NCBI GenBank assembly: GCA_900315925.1
Contig: ONAV01000020.1
Span: forward strand, 21,795 to 85,794
Direction: 5' to 3'
Origin: an uncultured Selenomonadales bacterium
Lineage (GTDB): Bacteria > Bacillota > Negativicutes > Acidaminococcales > Acidaminococcaceae
DNA length: 64,000 nucleotides
The notes below the pieces were generated by a model. The model saw only the letters and a program-made list of their open reading frames with translations, made no database searches and was not told where the DNA came from. The first letter of the stretch is position 1. Each line of letters opens with the position of its first letter. The translations under genes were made by a program, and so were the position numbers. Below, piece after piece: positions 27,574-34,768 of this stretch.

Positions 27574-27971
27574 CCAAGGCAACCAATAAAGGAATGGCAA
27601 AAGTCGCCCCGTTCGTCATCGGGTTGGGTGTCAGCCTTGTGCTGTATTATTTCTTCAACGTGACCAGCAGCACCAAGAACGTGATGGTGGGTGTGATGGC
27701 GGCCATCGGTACTATTCAGGCGGCCCAGAGCAGTCACGGTATCATCTTTTCCACCGTGTTGTTTATCATTGAAAAAGTTTCCGGCGGACGTACGCCGTCC
27801 AGCAGTGCGGTGCGCAACAGTCTGATGGGCGCTACCGCCGGGTTTGCGATTTGCGTACCGCTGACCTATCTGCGTCAGCCGCTGATGATCGTGGCAGCAG
27901 GCAGCGCCGTATTGATGCTGGGTATTTTACTGGCGGTACTGGGCCAGCAGAAAAAGCCGGCACAGGCGTAA
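27519..27971 (+). pseudogene. Zinc-ribbon, Q/Y-rich membrane protein, copy 2, detached C-terminal part
   Basis: This frame carries the second half of the membrane domain ([20 protein letters not shown] and further helices) and is nearly identical to residues 225-374 of the 8428 product. The first start-like codon has no ribosome binding site. The offset equals the 7-bp deletion exactly. Sequence beyond the lesion shows few changes from copy 1, so the break is recent, still under selection, or a sequencing artefact. Confidence 0.8.
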
Positions 27972-28047
27972 ACGGATTTTTTCCAGATGGGGAGATTATA
28001 ATTAACAGAAGCGAGGAAGAATGAGTGTTATATTATGCATTGCTTCC

Positions 28048-28084
28048 ACTGCGGTCTGTCAGAAATGGCAGGCCGCAGTTTTTA
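28048..28084 (+). terminator. Repeated intrinsic terminator, copy C
   Basis: Same element as 10829, here with the upstream flank (GAATGAGTGTTATATTATGC) also conserved. Confidence 0.85.
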
Positions 28085-28095
28085 TATAATTAGAA

Positions 28096-28240
28096 ACTCG
28101 CTCATTTTTTTGCTAATTTCAGTTAAAACTCGCTCATTTTTTTGCTAATTTCAGTTAAAACTCGCTCATTTTTTTGCGGATTTCAGTTAAAACTCGCTCA
28201 TTTTTTTGCGGATTTCAGTTAAAACTCGCTCATTTTTTGT
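28096..28240. repeat. Five 32-bp tandem repeats
   Basis: Units start at 28096, 28128, 28160, 28192 and 28224 exactly 32 bp apart, beginning ACTCGCTCATTTTTTTGC. Units 1-2 read CTAATTTC where 3-4 read CGGATTTC. The fifth is cut short and runs into TATAAT (28240-28245). On the minus strand each unit ends a frame in KKMSEF and a stop. There are no variable spacers, so it is not CRISPR. Confidence 0.9.
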
Positions 28241-28266
28241 ATAATAGTATCGAAAGAGGGGGATGA

Positions 28267-28533
28267 TATCGTGCTTTACCTGAAACGGAAGATTCCACAT
28301 TGGAAGAGGATTTTTTTGTACGCACCAAAAACAGTTTGCTGCCTTTGGAAGTAAAGGCACGGCGTGGTACATCCAAATCGCTTGCTACGTTAATTGCGCT
28401 GGAGAAGTATCCGGATATACGATACGGACTTAAAGCAAGTGCGGGGAATATCGGTTTTAGTGATAATATATTGACTTTCCCGTATTTTTGCGTTTTCCTG
28501 CTCAAGCGCTTTTTAGATGTATTCGGGTTATAG
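28267..28533 (+). pseudogene. C-terminal remnant of a DUF4143-type ATPase
   Basis: The frame begins right after TGA at 28264 and has no good start or ribosome binding site. It encodes EEDFFVRTKNSLLPLEVKA, then YPDIRYGLKASAGNIGFSDN and ILTFPYFCVFLLKRFL, which fits the nuclease-like tail of AAA ATPases with DUF4143. The ATPase half is missing: a promoter-like TATAAT and the 32-bp repeats lie where it should be. A complete but different member of the family is at 29731. Confidence 0.65.
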
Positions 28534-28571
28534 AAAATGATTCGGGCACTTGTGAAATCTTACGACATTTC

Positions 28572-28600
28572 TTGCGTTTGTTTTCAAACCGCGCTACAAT
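28572..28600 (+). promoter_or_regulatory. Promoter of the MNT/HEPN pair
   Basis: TTGCGT (28572-28577), 17-bp spacer, TACAAT (28595-28600). AAGGAGG precedes ATG 28678. Confidence 0.6.
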
Positions 28601-28677
28601 ATCTATGAGGAAATAATGCCCCGGTCGGAAAGAGGTATAGTTTGAAAACAAGATATTTTTGAAAAGGAGGGGGCAGT

Positions 28678-29043
28678 ATGTGTATGGTGAAAACAATACA
28701 GATTAACAATCGTACGATAAGGGTTGCCGAAATAAAACAAAAATACATAGAAAATGTAATTGATGCTGCCCGCAAGTGTTCTCTGATTGACCGGGTTATT
28801 CTTTTTGGCTCCTGTTTAGAAGAACGCTGCAGCGAATCATCGGATATTGATATTGCTGTGTTTGGTACGCAGACCTCGTACCGCGCTCTAAGTTCAAAGG
28901 AGTATGAACGCTTTGCAAGACAGCTTTATTCATTTAATGATTATGCGCAATCGTATGATATCCTTTATTTTAAAACGGGTACAAAGGATAACAGTCCTAT
29001 CATGGAAGATATAAGAAGGGGGGAGGTGCTCTATGAACGATAA
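28678..29043 (+). CDS. MNT-type nucleotidyltransferase (antitoxin of MNT/HEPN pair)
   Basis: The 121-residue protein has the minimal nucleotidyltransferase motif: GS (residues 44-45) followed by DID (56-58). In HEPN/MNT pairs the MNT protein neutralises the HEPN toxin, in studied cases by adding AMP to it. The gene overlaps the HEPN gene by 11 bp. AAGGAGG gives a strong start. Confidence 0.82.
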   Translation: MCMVKTIQINNRTIRVAEIKQKYIENVIDAARKCSLIDRVILFGSCLEERCSESSDIDIAVFGTQTSYRALSSKEYERFARQLYSFNDYAQSYDILYFKTGTKDNSPIMEDIRRGEVLYER

Positions 29044-29458
29044 GTCTGCAAATCCTTTTTCTCTGGGACAGATTGAGGCGGATCTTTTTATGGCAAGTGC
29101 TGCGATCCAAAAGGCAGAGTCAATGTCGAGTAAGGCCGGTAAATTCTACAGGGGACAGGCGAGTTATCATCTTCAACAGGCTGCAGAAAAACTTATTAAA
29201 ATTCAAATATATGATTCGGGAGCGCCTTTGAATCACGCCAAGTTGTATCGCCATTCTCTTGATGAATTGATTACATATGCTTTTTCTTTAGGTATTCAAC
29301 TTATAGTACCAAAGTGGGTGGATAGAAAGAAGTACGTAATTACCAAATGGGAAGCCGAAGGAAGATACGATCTTCATTTTGTTGTGAGAACAGACACATT
29401 AAAAAGATGCTATCAAGAGTTATGTAACTGGCTAAAAGGACTGAAAGGTACGAGATAA
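29033..29458 (+). CDS. HEPN domain protein (toxin of MNT/HEPN pair)
   Basis: The 141-residue all-helical protein carries the HEPN signature RGQASYHLQQAAEKLIKIQI. RGQASYH is an R-x5-H arrangement of the kind that forms the ribonuclease site in HEPN toxins, though its position in the fold is not certain. A C-terminal helix ends RCYQELCNWLKG. It overlaps the MNT gene and is followed by a terminator at 29476, so the two form a closed operon. Confidence 0.8.
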   Translation: MNDKSANPFSLGQIEADLFMASAAIQKAESMSSKAGKFYRGQASYHLQQAAEKLIKIQIYDSGAPLNHAKLYRHSLDELITYAFSLGIQLIVPKWVDRKKYVITKWEAEGRYDLHFVVRTDTLKRCYQELCNWLKGLKGTR

Positions 29459-29475
29459 ACATAGTGATTGCTTCC

Positions 29476-29512
29476 ACTGCGGTCTGTCAGAAATGGCAGG
29501 CCGCAGTTTTTT
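29476..29512 (+). terminator. Repeated intrinsic terminator, copy D
   Basis: Same stem as 10829, ending in TTTTTTG. It closes the MNT/HEPN operon. Confidence 0.85.
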
Positions 29513-29621
29513 GCAACGTCTCTTCCTTTTTCTATAAACATATCATCTTTTTAAAAAACAAAATCTCGGCTTGAAATAATTACTGTTGTACGATACGAAA
29601 CAAAGGGTACATTTTAATTTT

Positions 29622-29709
29622 CGATGAAAACGACATTGCGATGTTGATTTCATCGGGAAAATAGGTTATAATTGCATTGCGATGAAAATGACATCGCAAT
29701 GCATTTTTT
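29622..29709 (+). promoter_or_regulatory. Promoter with operator repeats for the DUF4143 ATPase gene
   Basis: TTGATT (29644-29649), 17-bp spacer and TATAAT (29667-29672) form a promoter. Directly after it is a perfect 11-bp inverted repeat, GCATTGCGATG (29674-29684) and CATCGCAATGC (29692-29702), then ATTTTTTA. A related element CGATGAAAACGACATTGCG lies over the -35 side (29622 on). This could be a double operator or an attenuator; the T run after the hairpin favours some transcription termination in the leader. Confidence 0.7.
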
Positions 29710-29730
29710 ATCGAAAAGGGAGAGATGAGC

Positions 29731-30987
29731 ATGTATGTAGAACGTAACAGCGAATCCATGATACGGGAAGTCAGCAAATCGTTTCCCTGCATTGTGTTGT
29801 ATGGCCCAAGACAGGTCGGAAAGTCTACCACCATTGACCATATATTTGGAGACGCTTTCCGTAAGGTTACACTGGACGATTTAGAGGACCGCAATCTTGC
29901 CATCCAAAATCCAAAACTGTTTCTGGAAACATACGGCTGGCCGCTGATTATTGATGAAATCCAAAAAGCGCCTGCTCTGCTTGACGAGATTAAAAAAGTA
30001 ATTGATGAGCAGCGTCTTGTCTGGGTTAAAAATAATGAAGAAAGACAGCTGATGTATATTTTGACCGGTTCGAACCGGTTTGAATTGCAGCAGGGTATTT
30101 CAGATTCTCTTGCCGGACGTTGCGGCGTGATTGACATGGCCTCTTTCTCACAATCGGAAACCTATGGAGCGGAGGGGAAGCTGTTTGATCCGGAGATTGC
30201 CCGGCTGTTAAAAAGAGAAAAGGAACTGACAGGAAAGTATCGTACACGACAACAGGTTTTCCGTGATATTTTCCGGGGCGGCATGCCGGATATTGTAACC
30301 GGTGTATCCGGGCGGGAGATCTACTTTAAGTCTTATATCAGCACGTACATGGAGAAAGATGTGCGGAAACTGATCAGTGCCGGCAGCGAGCTGCAGTTCC
30401 GGAATTTTTTGTCGATAATAGCCTTGCGGACTGCGCAGGAACTGCATTACGACACGATAGCTAACAGCGTCGGGATTGATGTCCGGACTTGTAAAAAATG
30501 GATTTCCATTTTGGAAACATCCGGGCTGGTTTATTTATTGCAGCCGTACATGGCGAACATATCCAAACGGATTATAAAAGCACCCAAGCTGTATTTTATG
30601 GATACCGGTCTTTGCGCCTACCTCTGCAGGTGGCCGGACGCTGTTATGCTGGAGCAGTGTGCTATGAGCGGTTATTTCTTTGAAACGTTTGTTGTCAGCG
30701 AGCTGATAAAGAATTTTTACGTTCATAATAAGGATCCGAAAGAAAGCCTGTTTTACTATCGGGACATAGATCAAAAAGAAATCGACCTGATATACGTGCA
30801 GCAAAACGGTATGTATCCGATTGAAATAAAAACGGGCAGCACGCCTAAGAACCCGACAAAAAACTACAGTGTTCTAAAAAAATATAAACTGGAGATTCGG
30901 CAGGGACTGGTCATTGACACCTGTGATAAAATGCGTCCGGTCAATGAAGAGGCCTGGTATTATCCTGTAAGTATTTTAGGAATGTGA
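29731..30987 (+). CDS. AAA ATPase with DUF4143 C-terminal domain
   Basis: Counting from the alternative ATG at 29725, Walker A is YGPRQVGKST (residues 26-35), Walker B is LIIDEIQ (D77, E78), and sensor-1 is LTGSNRF. The C-terminal part has FFETFVVSELIKNF, EIDLIYVQ and IEIKTGS, the PD-(D/E)xK-like pattern of DUF4143 proteins. Length (about 418 residues) is complete. ATG 29731 is preferred since AAGGGAGAG lies at a suitable distance. Such ATPases are common accessory genes, often compared to toxin-antitoxin or defence genes, with no settled function. Confidence 0.85.
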   Translation: MYVERNSESMIREVSKSFPCIVLYGPRQVGKSTTIDHIFGDAFRKVTLDDLEDRNLAIQNPKLFLETYGWPLIIDEIQKAPALLDEIKKVIDEQRLVWVKNNEERQLMYILTGSNRFELQQGISDSLAGRCGVIDMASFSQSETYGAEGKLFDPEIARLLKREKELTGKYRTRQQVFRDIFRGGMPDIVTGVSGREIYFKSYISTYMEKDVRKLISAGSELQFRNFLSIIALRTAQELHYDTIANSVGIDVRTCKKWISILETSGLVYLLQPYMANISKRIIKAPKLYFMDTGLCAYLCRWPDAVMLEQCAMSGYFFETFVVSELIKNFYVHNKDPKESLFYYRDIDQKEIDLIYVQQNGMYPIEIKTGSTPKNPTKNYSVLKKYKLEIRQGLVIDTCDKMRPVNEEAWYYPVSILGM

Positions 30988-31035
30988 ACCCTGTAATCTG
31001 CCGCGATTCATATTTTTAAAAAACGGAATCTCGGT

Positions 31036-31064
31036 TTGAAATAATTACCGTTTCCCTTTATAAT
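31036..31064 (+). promoter_or_regulatory. Consensus promoter, repeated element copy 1
   Basis: TTGAAA (31036-31041), 17-bp spacer, TATAAT (31059-31064). About 55 bp around it are nearly identical to 34617-34675, and a decayed copy is at 29549-29600. AAACGG and CCGTTT flank the -35 box as an inverted pair. Confidence 0.8.
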
Positions 31065-31125
31065 TTAATTATAGAATAAAATATAAGTACCAATAAGTAA
31101 AGAGATGAGTCAGGAGGTAATAGTG

Positions 31126-32004
31126 ATGCAGTATTTGGAAACCGTTTTGACAGATTATCCCCGGATCAATGAGCTTAATAATGTGGAGCGCTGCGCCTTT
31201 GTTCAGGTAAGCGGAGCAGGCATAACTGTACCCCAATACACATATGCATGCGGCGATAGGCTGTTTATTGCGGAAAAGCTTAAGGATCAGTGGCAGTTGA
31301 GGGAGGAAACAGACTTGGCGGCTACGGTATCTGAGCTGCAGGTGCTGGTGGGCAATTCGCCGTTCAGCAATGGAACGTTTAACCTGTTGCTGACGAAACC
31401 GGAGACCCTGGCATTGTTCGCATTCATGGATTACTGCCGCTGCCAGTTCCTTGGTGAGATGCTGGACGCATCGCCGTTCAAAGGTATGGCAACGCCGGAA
31501 GAAATAGCAGCCAAGGCAGTACTGTCTCTTCCCTACAGCCTGTGCAATATTTTTACCATGAATACGGGGAACACAAACGACAGTGATGTGGCTGAAGGTC
31601 TGGCGGGGCTTGCGGAGAAGTCGGTCTGCAAACCGGAGAACGGACAATACGCCCTGCGCAGTGATTTTATGACGCTGGCGCGAGGGCTGGTGGTGGTTAA
31701 CAGTTCCGCGTTGGTACAGGTATGGGACGGTTCCGGCAGCAGCGTGCGGAACCTGACGGGATATGTTTTGCAGGGAGGCTTGCACGATATTATCATGACC
31801 ACACTGTACGGCAGCGAAGCGTTCAGGGTGCGCGGCATGAGTTCACAGGATTTGCTGGGCGTGTTTTATAACGCCATGTCTTGTCCGGAGCTGCCGGAGG
31901 CGAAAGAGGAACCGGCAAGCGCCGGCCCGGAATTCTGCAAAAACTGCGGTGCGAAGTTGGAACCCGATGTCAGGTTCTGTCCGAACTGCGGGACAAAGGT
32001 ATAA
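31126..32004 (+). CDS. Protein with C-terminal double zinc ribbon
   Basis: ATG 31126 follows GGAGG and gives 292 residues; an earlier in-frame ATG (31105) lies before that site. The main domain has no recognised family (QVSGAGITVPQYTYACGDRL, MTLARGLVVVNSSALVQVWD). The tail is FCKNCGAKLEPDVRFCPNCG, matching the ribbons of the 2275 and 13846 products. No signal peptide or transmembrane helix is seen, so it is probably cytoplasmic. It shares its promoter with the zinc-ribbon gene at 34769, so the two are probably expressed together. Confidence 0.75.
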   Translation: MQYLETVLTDYPRINELNNVERCAFVQVSGAGITVPQYTYACGDRLFIAEKLKDQWQLREETDLAATVSELQVLVGNSPFSNGTFNLLLTKPETLALFAFMDYCRCQFLGEMLDASPFKGMATPEEIAAKAVLSLPYSLCNIFTMNTGNTNDSDVAEGLAGLAEKSVCKPENGQYALRSDFMTLARGLVVVNSSALVQVWDGSGSSVRNLTGYVLQGGLHDIIMTTLYGSEAFRVRGMSSQDLLGVFYNAMSCPELPEAKEEPASAGPEFCKNCGAKLEPDVRFCPNCGTKV

Positions 32005-32150
32005 GATTTAATTCGCGTGTCTTTAAAATAACAGAAATCATGCTGTTGATGAAAGTTGAGTGTGCTTCGTCAAAACTCTCTCAAACTATTTGACGACCGG
32101 AAGCAGCTCTTCTCTGTTACTACGAATTATGGAAAGGTGCCTGAAGGAAA

Positions 32151-34325
32151 ATGATTGTGCAAAGAATTCAAGCAGCAAAACGGTTTTTTGCTTCGTTCTT
32201 TTGTATGCTCATAGTGTTTCTTTTTATGGCAATGCCGGGTTTGGCTGCTTCCGAAAATAGCAGCGGAGGGGCTTTAACCACCGGCATCGGGAAAACGGTG
32301 CGCGTTGGCTGGCATGTGGTTCCGCATTTCATTACAAACAGGAATGGAAGACTCTCCGGTTATTCGTATGATTATCTGTGCAAGCTTGCAGCCTATACCG
32401 GATGGACCTATGAGTATGTGCATGGCAATTGGCCTCAGCTGCTGCAGAAGTTAAAAGATGGCGAAATAGACATATTGAGCGATGTTTCCTTTCTGGAAGA
32501 ACGCACAAAAGACATGCTCTATCCATCGTATCCCATGGGTACCGAGGCGTATTATATTTTTATTGCGCCGGGCAATAAAGATATAACCATGAATGATTTT
32601 AGCTCGTTGAACGGAAAACGGGTTGGCGTGACAAAGAACAGTTTCCAGAAGCAGTTGCTCTTGCGATGGATGAAGAGGCATAACGTAGACGCAGAGCTTA
32701 TAGAACTGTCAAATACCGAACAAGAATCGTTGCTGTTGCTGGGCAAGCAGCTGGATGCTTTTGTCACAATGGATATCTATGGGAATCCGCAAACGGCAAT
32801 TCCCATTTGTAAGATAGGCTCGTCCGATTTCTATTTTGCCGTAAAGAAAGACCGGTTGGATCTTCTGGCAGAGCTGGACGCAGCGATGAACCGGATACAG
32901 GATGAGAATAAACATTTTAACCAGCAGCTCCACGATAAATATCTCCTGAGCGCCAACACAGAACGGTATCTCAATTCCGGGGAAAAAGAGTGGCTTGCCA
33001 AACATGGAACCATCCGGGTAGGGTATCAGGACAACTATCTGGCGTTTTGTGCCAGAGATGGAGAAACAGGAGAGCTGACCGGCGCCCTGAAGGATTTTCT
33101 GGATTCCGCTTCTGCTGCCTTAGAGAACGTACGTGTGGACTTTAAACCCGTTGCGTATCCCACTGCCGCGGCTGCCATGGAAGCTTTGAAAAAAGGCGAG
33201 ATTGATTGCGTATTTCCTGCCAATCTTGCGGAATATGACAGTGAAACACTGGGCGTTGTTATGACCCCGGCGCTGATGCGTACGGAGATGGACGCAGTGG
33301 TGCGGGCTTCGGAAAAGAAAGAGTTCGTCCGCAAAAAATGGATTACCGTAGCTGTCAATAAGGGTAACACCAACTACGACAGGTTTTTGGCGGAGCATTA
33401 TCCCGACTGGCACCGGGCGTATTTTACGGATACGCCGGCAGGGCTGGAGGCCGTAGCAAACGGGAGGGCGGACTGTGTTATTATCAGTAACTACCGCTAT
33501 AACAACATTTCCAAACAGTGCGAAAAATTGCATCTTACTACCGTCTACACCGGTGTGGATATGGATTACTGTTTTGCAGTGCGTAAGGGCGATATTGAAC
33601 TGTATTCCGTTCTGGCAAGGCTCATCAATGCAGTGCCTGACGCAACGGTTCACAAGGCGCTGACCTATTATTCCACCGAGGATGTGAAGACCAGCTTCCT
33701 CGATCTGATCAAAGAGAACCTTGTCATTGTAACGTCTTTGATTTCCCTGGTGCTGCTGGTAATCGTGTTACTGCTCCTGCGAAATCTTAGGGCGGAAAAG
33801 AAGATTATTGAGGAGGAACATCTGGTACATGACCTGAATCGGAAAGTATTTGTTGACGCCCTGACTTCTGTTCGGAACAAAGGCGCGTTTACCAACTATG
33901 TGAAGGACTTGCAGAAACGGTTGGACCAGGGAGAGAAGATGGATTTTGCCATAGGCGTTTTTGACTGCGATAATCTCAAAATGGTTAACGACCAGAACGG
34001 TCATGACAAAGGCGATATTTACATAAAAACTGCCAGCCGGCTGATTTGCCGTGTCTTCCAACACAGCCCGGTTTTCCGGATCGGCGGTGATGAATTTGCG
34101 GTCGTTCTGCAGAATGAAGATTTTCAAAACAGAGACGATCTGATCGGTCAGTTTGATTCAGAAAAAAGGAAAGCCATTGTTGCATCCGGGAAAAAATGGG
34201 AACAACCACGGGTCGCCATGGGTATAGCGGTGTACGATGCGGAACTGGATGGTTCTGTGGATGATACGATTCGCCGTGCCGATAAAATTATGTATGAGAA
34301 CAAACGTGTAGGAAAATTGGAATAA
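32151..34325 (+). CDS. Diguanylate cyclase with two periplasmic solute-binding sensor domains
   Basis: A signal peptide or uncleaved anchor (residues 12-33) is followed by two tandem type-3 solute-binding domains (about 45-260 and 275-500), each beginning with a GTIRVGY-like strand. A transmembrane helix (VTSLISLVLLVIVLLLLRNL, about 525-545) leads to a GGDEF domain with intact GGDEF (residues 645-649) and the ending ADKIMYENKRVGK. The architecture implies that binding of amino acids or similar ligands outside controls c-di-GMP synthesis inside. No EAL domain is present. AAGGA lies close to ATG 32151. It is the only clear second-messenger gene in the window. Confidence 0.88.
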   Translation: MIVQRIQAAKRFFASFFCMLIVFLFMAMPGLAASENSSGGALTTGIGKTVRVGWHVVPHFITNRNGRLSGYSYDYLCKLAAYTGWTYEYVHGNWPQLLQKLKDGEIDILSDVSFLEERTKDMLYPSYPMGTEAYYIFIAPGNKDITMNDFSSLNGKRVGVTKNSFQKQLLLRWMKRHNVDAELIELSNTEQESLLLLGKQLDAFVTMDIYGNPQTAIPICKIGSSDFYFAVKKDRLDLLAELDAAMNRIQDENKHFNQQLHDKYLLSANTERYLNSGEKEWLAKHGTIRVGYQDNYLAFCARDGETGELTGALKDFLDSASAALENVRVDFKPVAYPTAAAAMEALKKGEIDCVFPANLAEYDSETLGVVMTPALMRTEMDAVVRASEKKEFVRKKWITVAVNKGNTNYDRFLAEHYPDWHRAYFTDTPAGLEAVANGRADCVIISNYRYNNISKQCEKLHLTTVYTGVDMDYCFAVRKGDIELYSVLARLINAVPDATVHKALTYYSTEDVKTSFLDLIKENLVIVTSLISLVLLVIVLLLLRNLRAEKKIIEEEHLVHDLNRKVFVDALTSVRNKGAFTNYVKDLQKRLDQGEKMDFAIGVFDCDNLKMVNDQNGHDKGDIYIKTASRLICRVFQHSPVFRIGGDEFAVVLQNEDFQNRDDLIGQFDSEKRKAIVASGKKWEQPRVAMGIAVYDAELDGSVDDTIRRADKIMYENKRVGKLE

Positions 34326-34387
34326 CATTGTAAGAAGGCTGTGCGGCTTTGGGACTTTGTAACATCGTGGAACAGGCGGGTTGCTAA

Positions 34388-34519
34388 GTGGGCGGTATTG
34401 GTGTTACTATAGAAAAATCTTTCCTTCCGGGCGCCGAAAAAATAAAAAAAGCAGGGTATCGACTGGAATCGTTGGCCAGGATCAAATCATTGGAAGATGA
34501 AAGAATAGAATTTATGTGA
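34388..34519 (+). pseudogene. xpt: 3' remnant of xanthine phosphoribosyltransferase gene
   Basis: A 43-codon frame directly after TAA (34385-34387) encodes [20 protein letters not shown] and SLARIKSL. That is the C-terminal end of Xpt-type purine phosphoribosyltransferases (IEKSFQ-G---L---GYRVESLARI). The catalytic part is absent and no ribosome binding site precedes the GTG. It shows that a core gene once lay at this edge of the island. Confidence 0.65.
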
Positions 34520-34577
34520 AGCAAAGCTGGAAAGCATACTGTTTTACCGTAAGCATCTGTCGCTATGCTAAAAGGAC

Positions 34578-34602
34578 CGGGGTACAAACCCCGATTCTTT
34601 TT
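34578..34602 (+). terminator. Intrinsic terminator after the xpt remnant
   Basis: CGGGGT-ACAA-ACCCCG is followed by ATTCTTTTTAT. Confidence 0.75.
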
Positions 34603-34641
34603 ATATCATCAGAATCTCTTTTTAAAAAACGGAATCTCGAT

Positions 34642-34670
34642 TTGAAATAATTACCGTTTCCCTTTATAAT
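34642..34670 (+). promoter_or_regulatory. Consensus promoter, repeated element copy 2
   Basis: TTGAAA (34642-34647), 17-bp spacer, TATAAT (34665-34670), in the same 55-bp context as 31036. It leaves a leader of about 90 nt before ATG 34769. Confidence 0.8.
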
Positions 34671-34768
34671 TTAATTAGAAAAAAATTGCTTCTGTTCCGA
34701 AGAAAAATGCCCAGAGAATTTTGCAAAAGGATTCAGAGATCCGATCAAATAGAAAAGGAGTGCTAACT

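Noticed and set aside
28096..28240. CRISPR array
   Set aside because: Units are contiguous 32-bp repeats without spacers and no cas gene is near.
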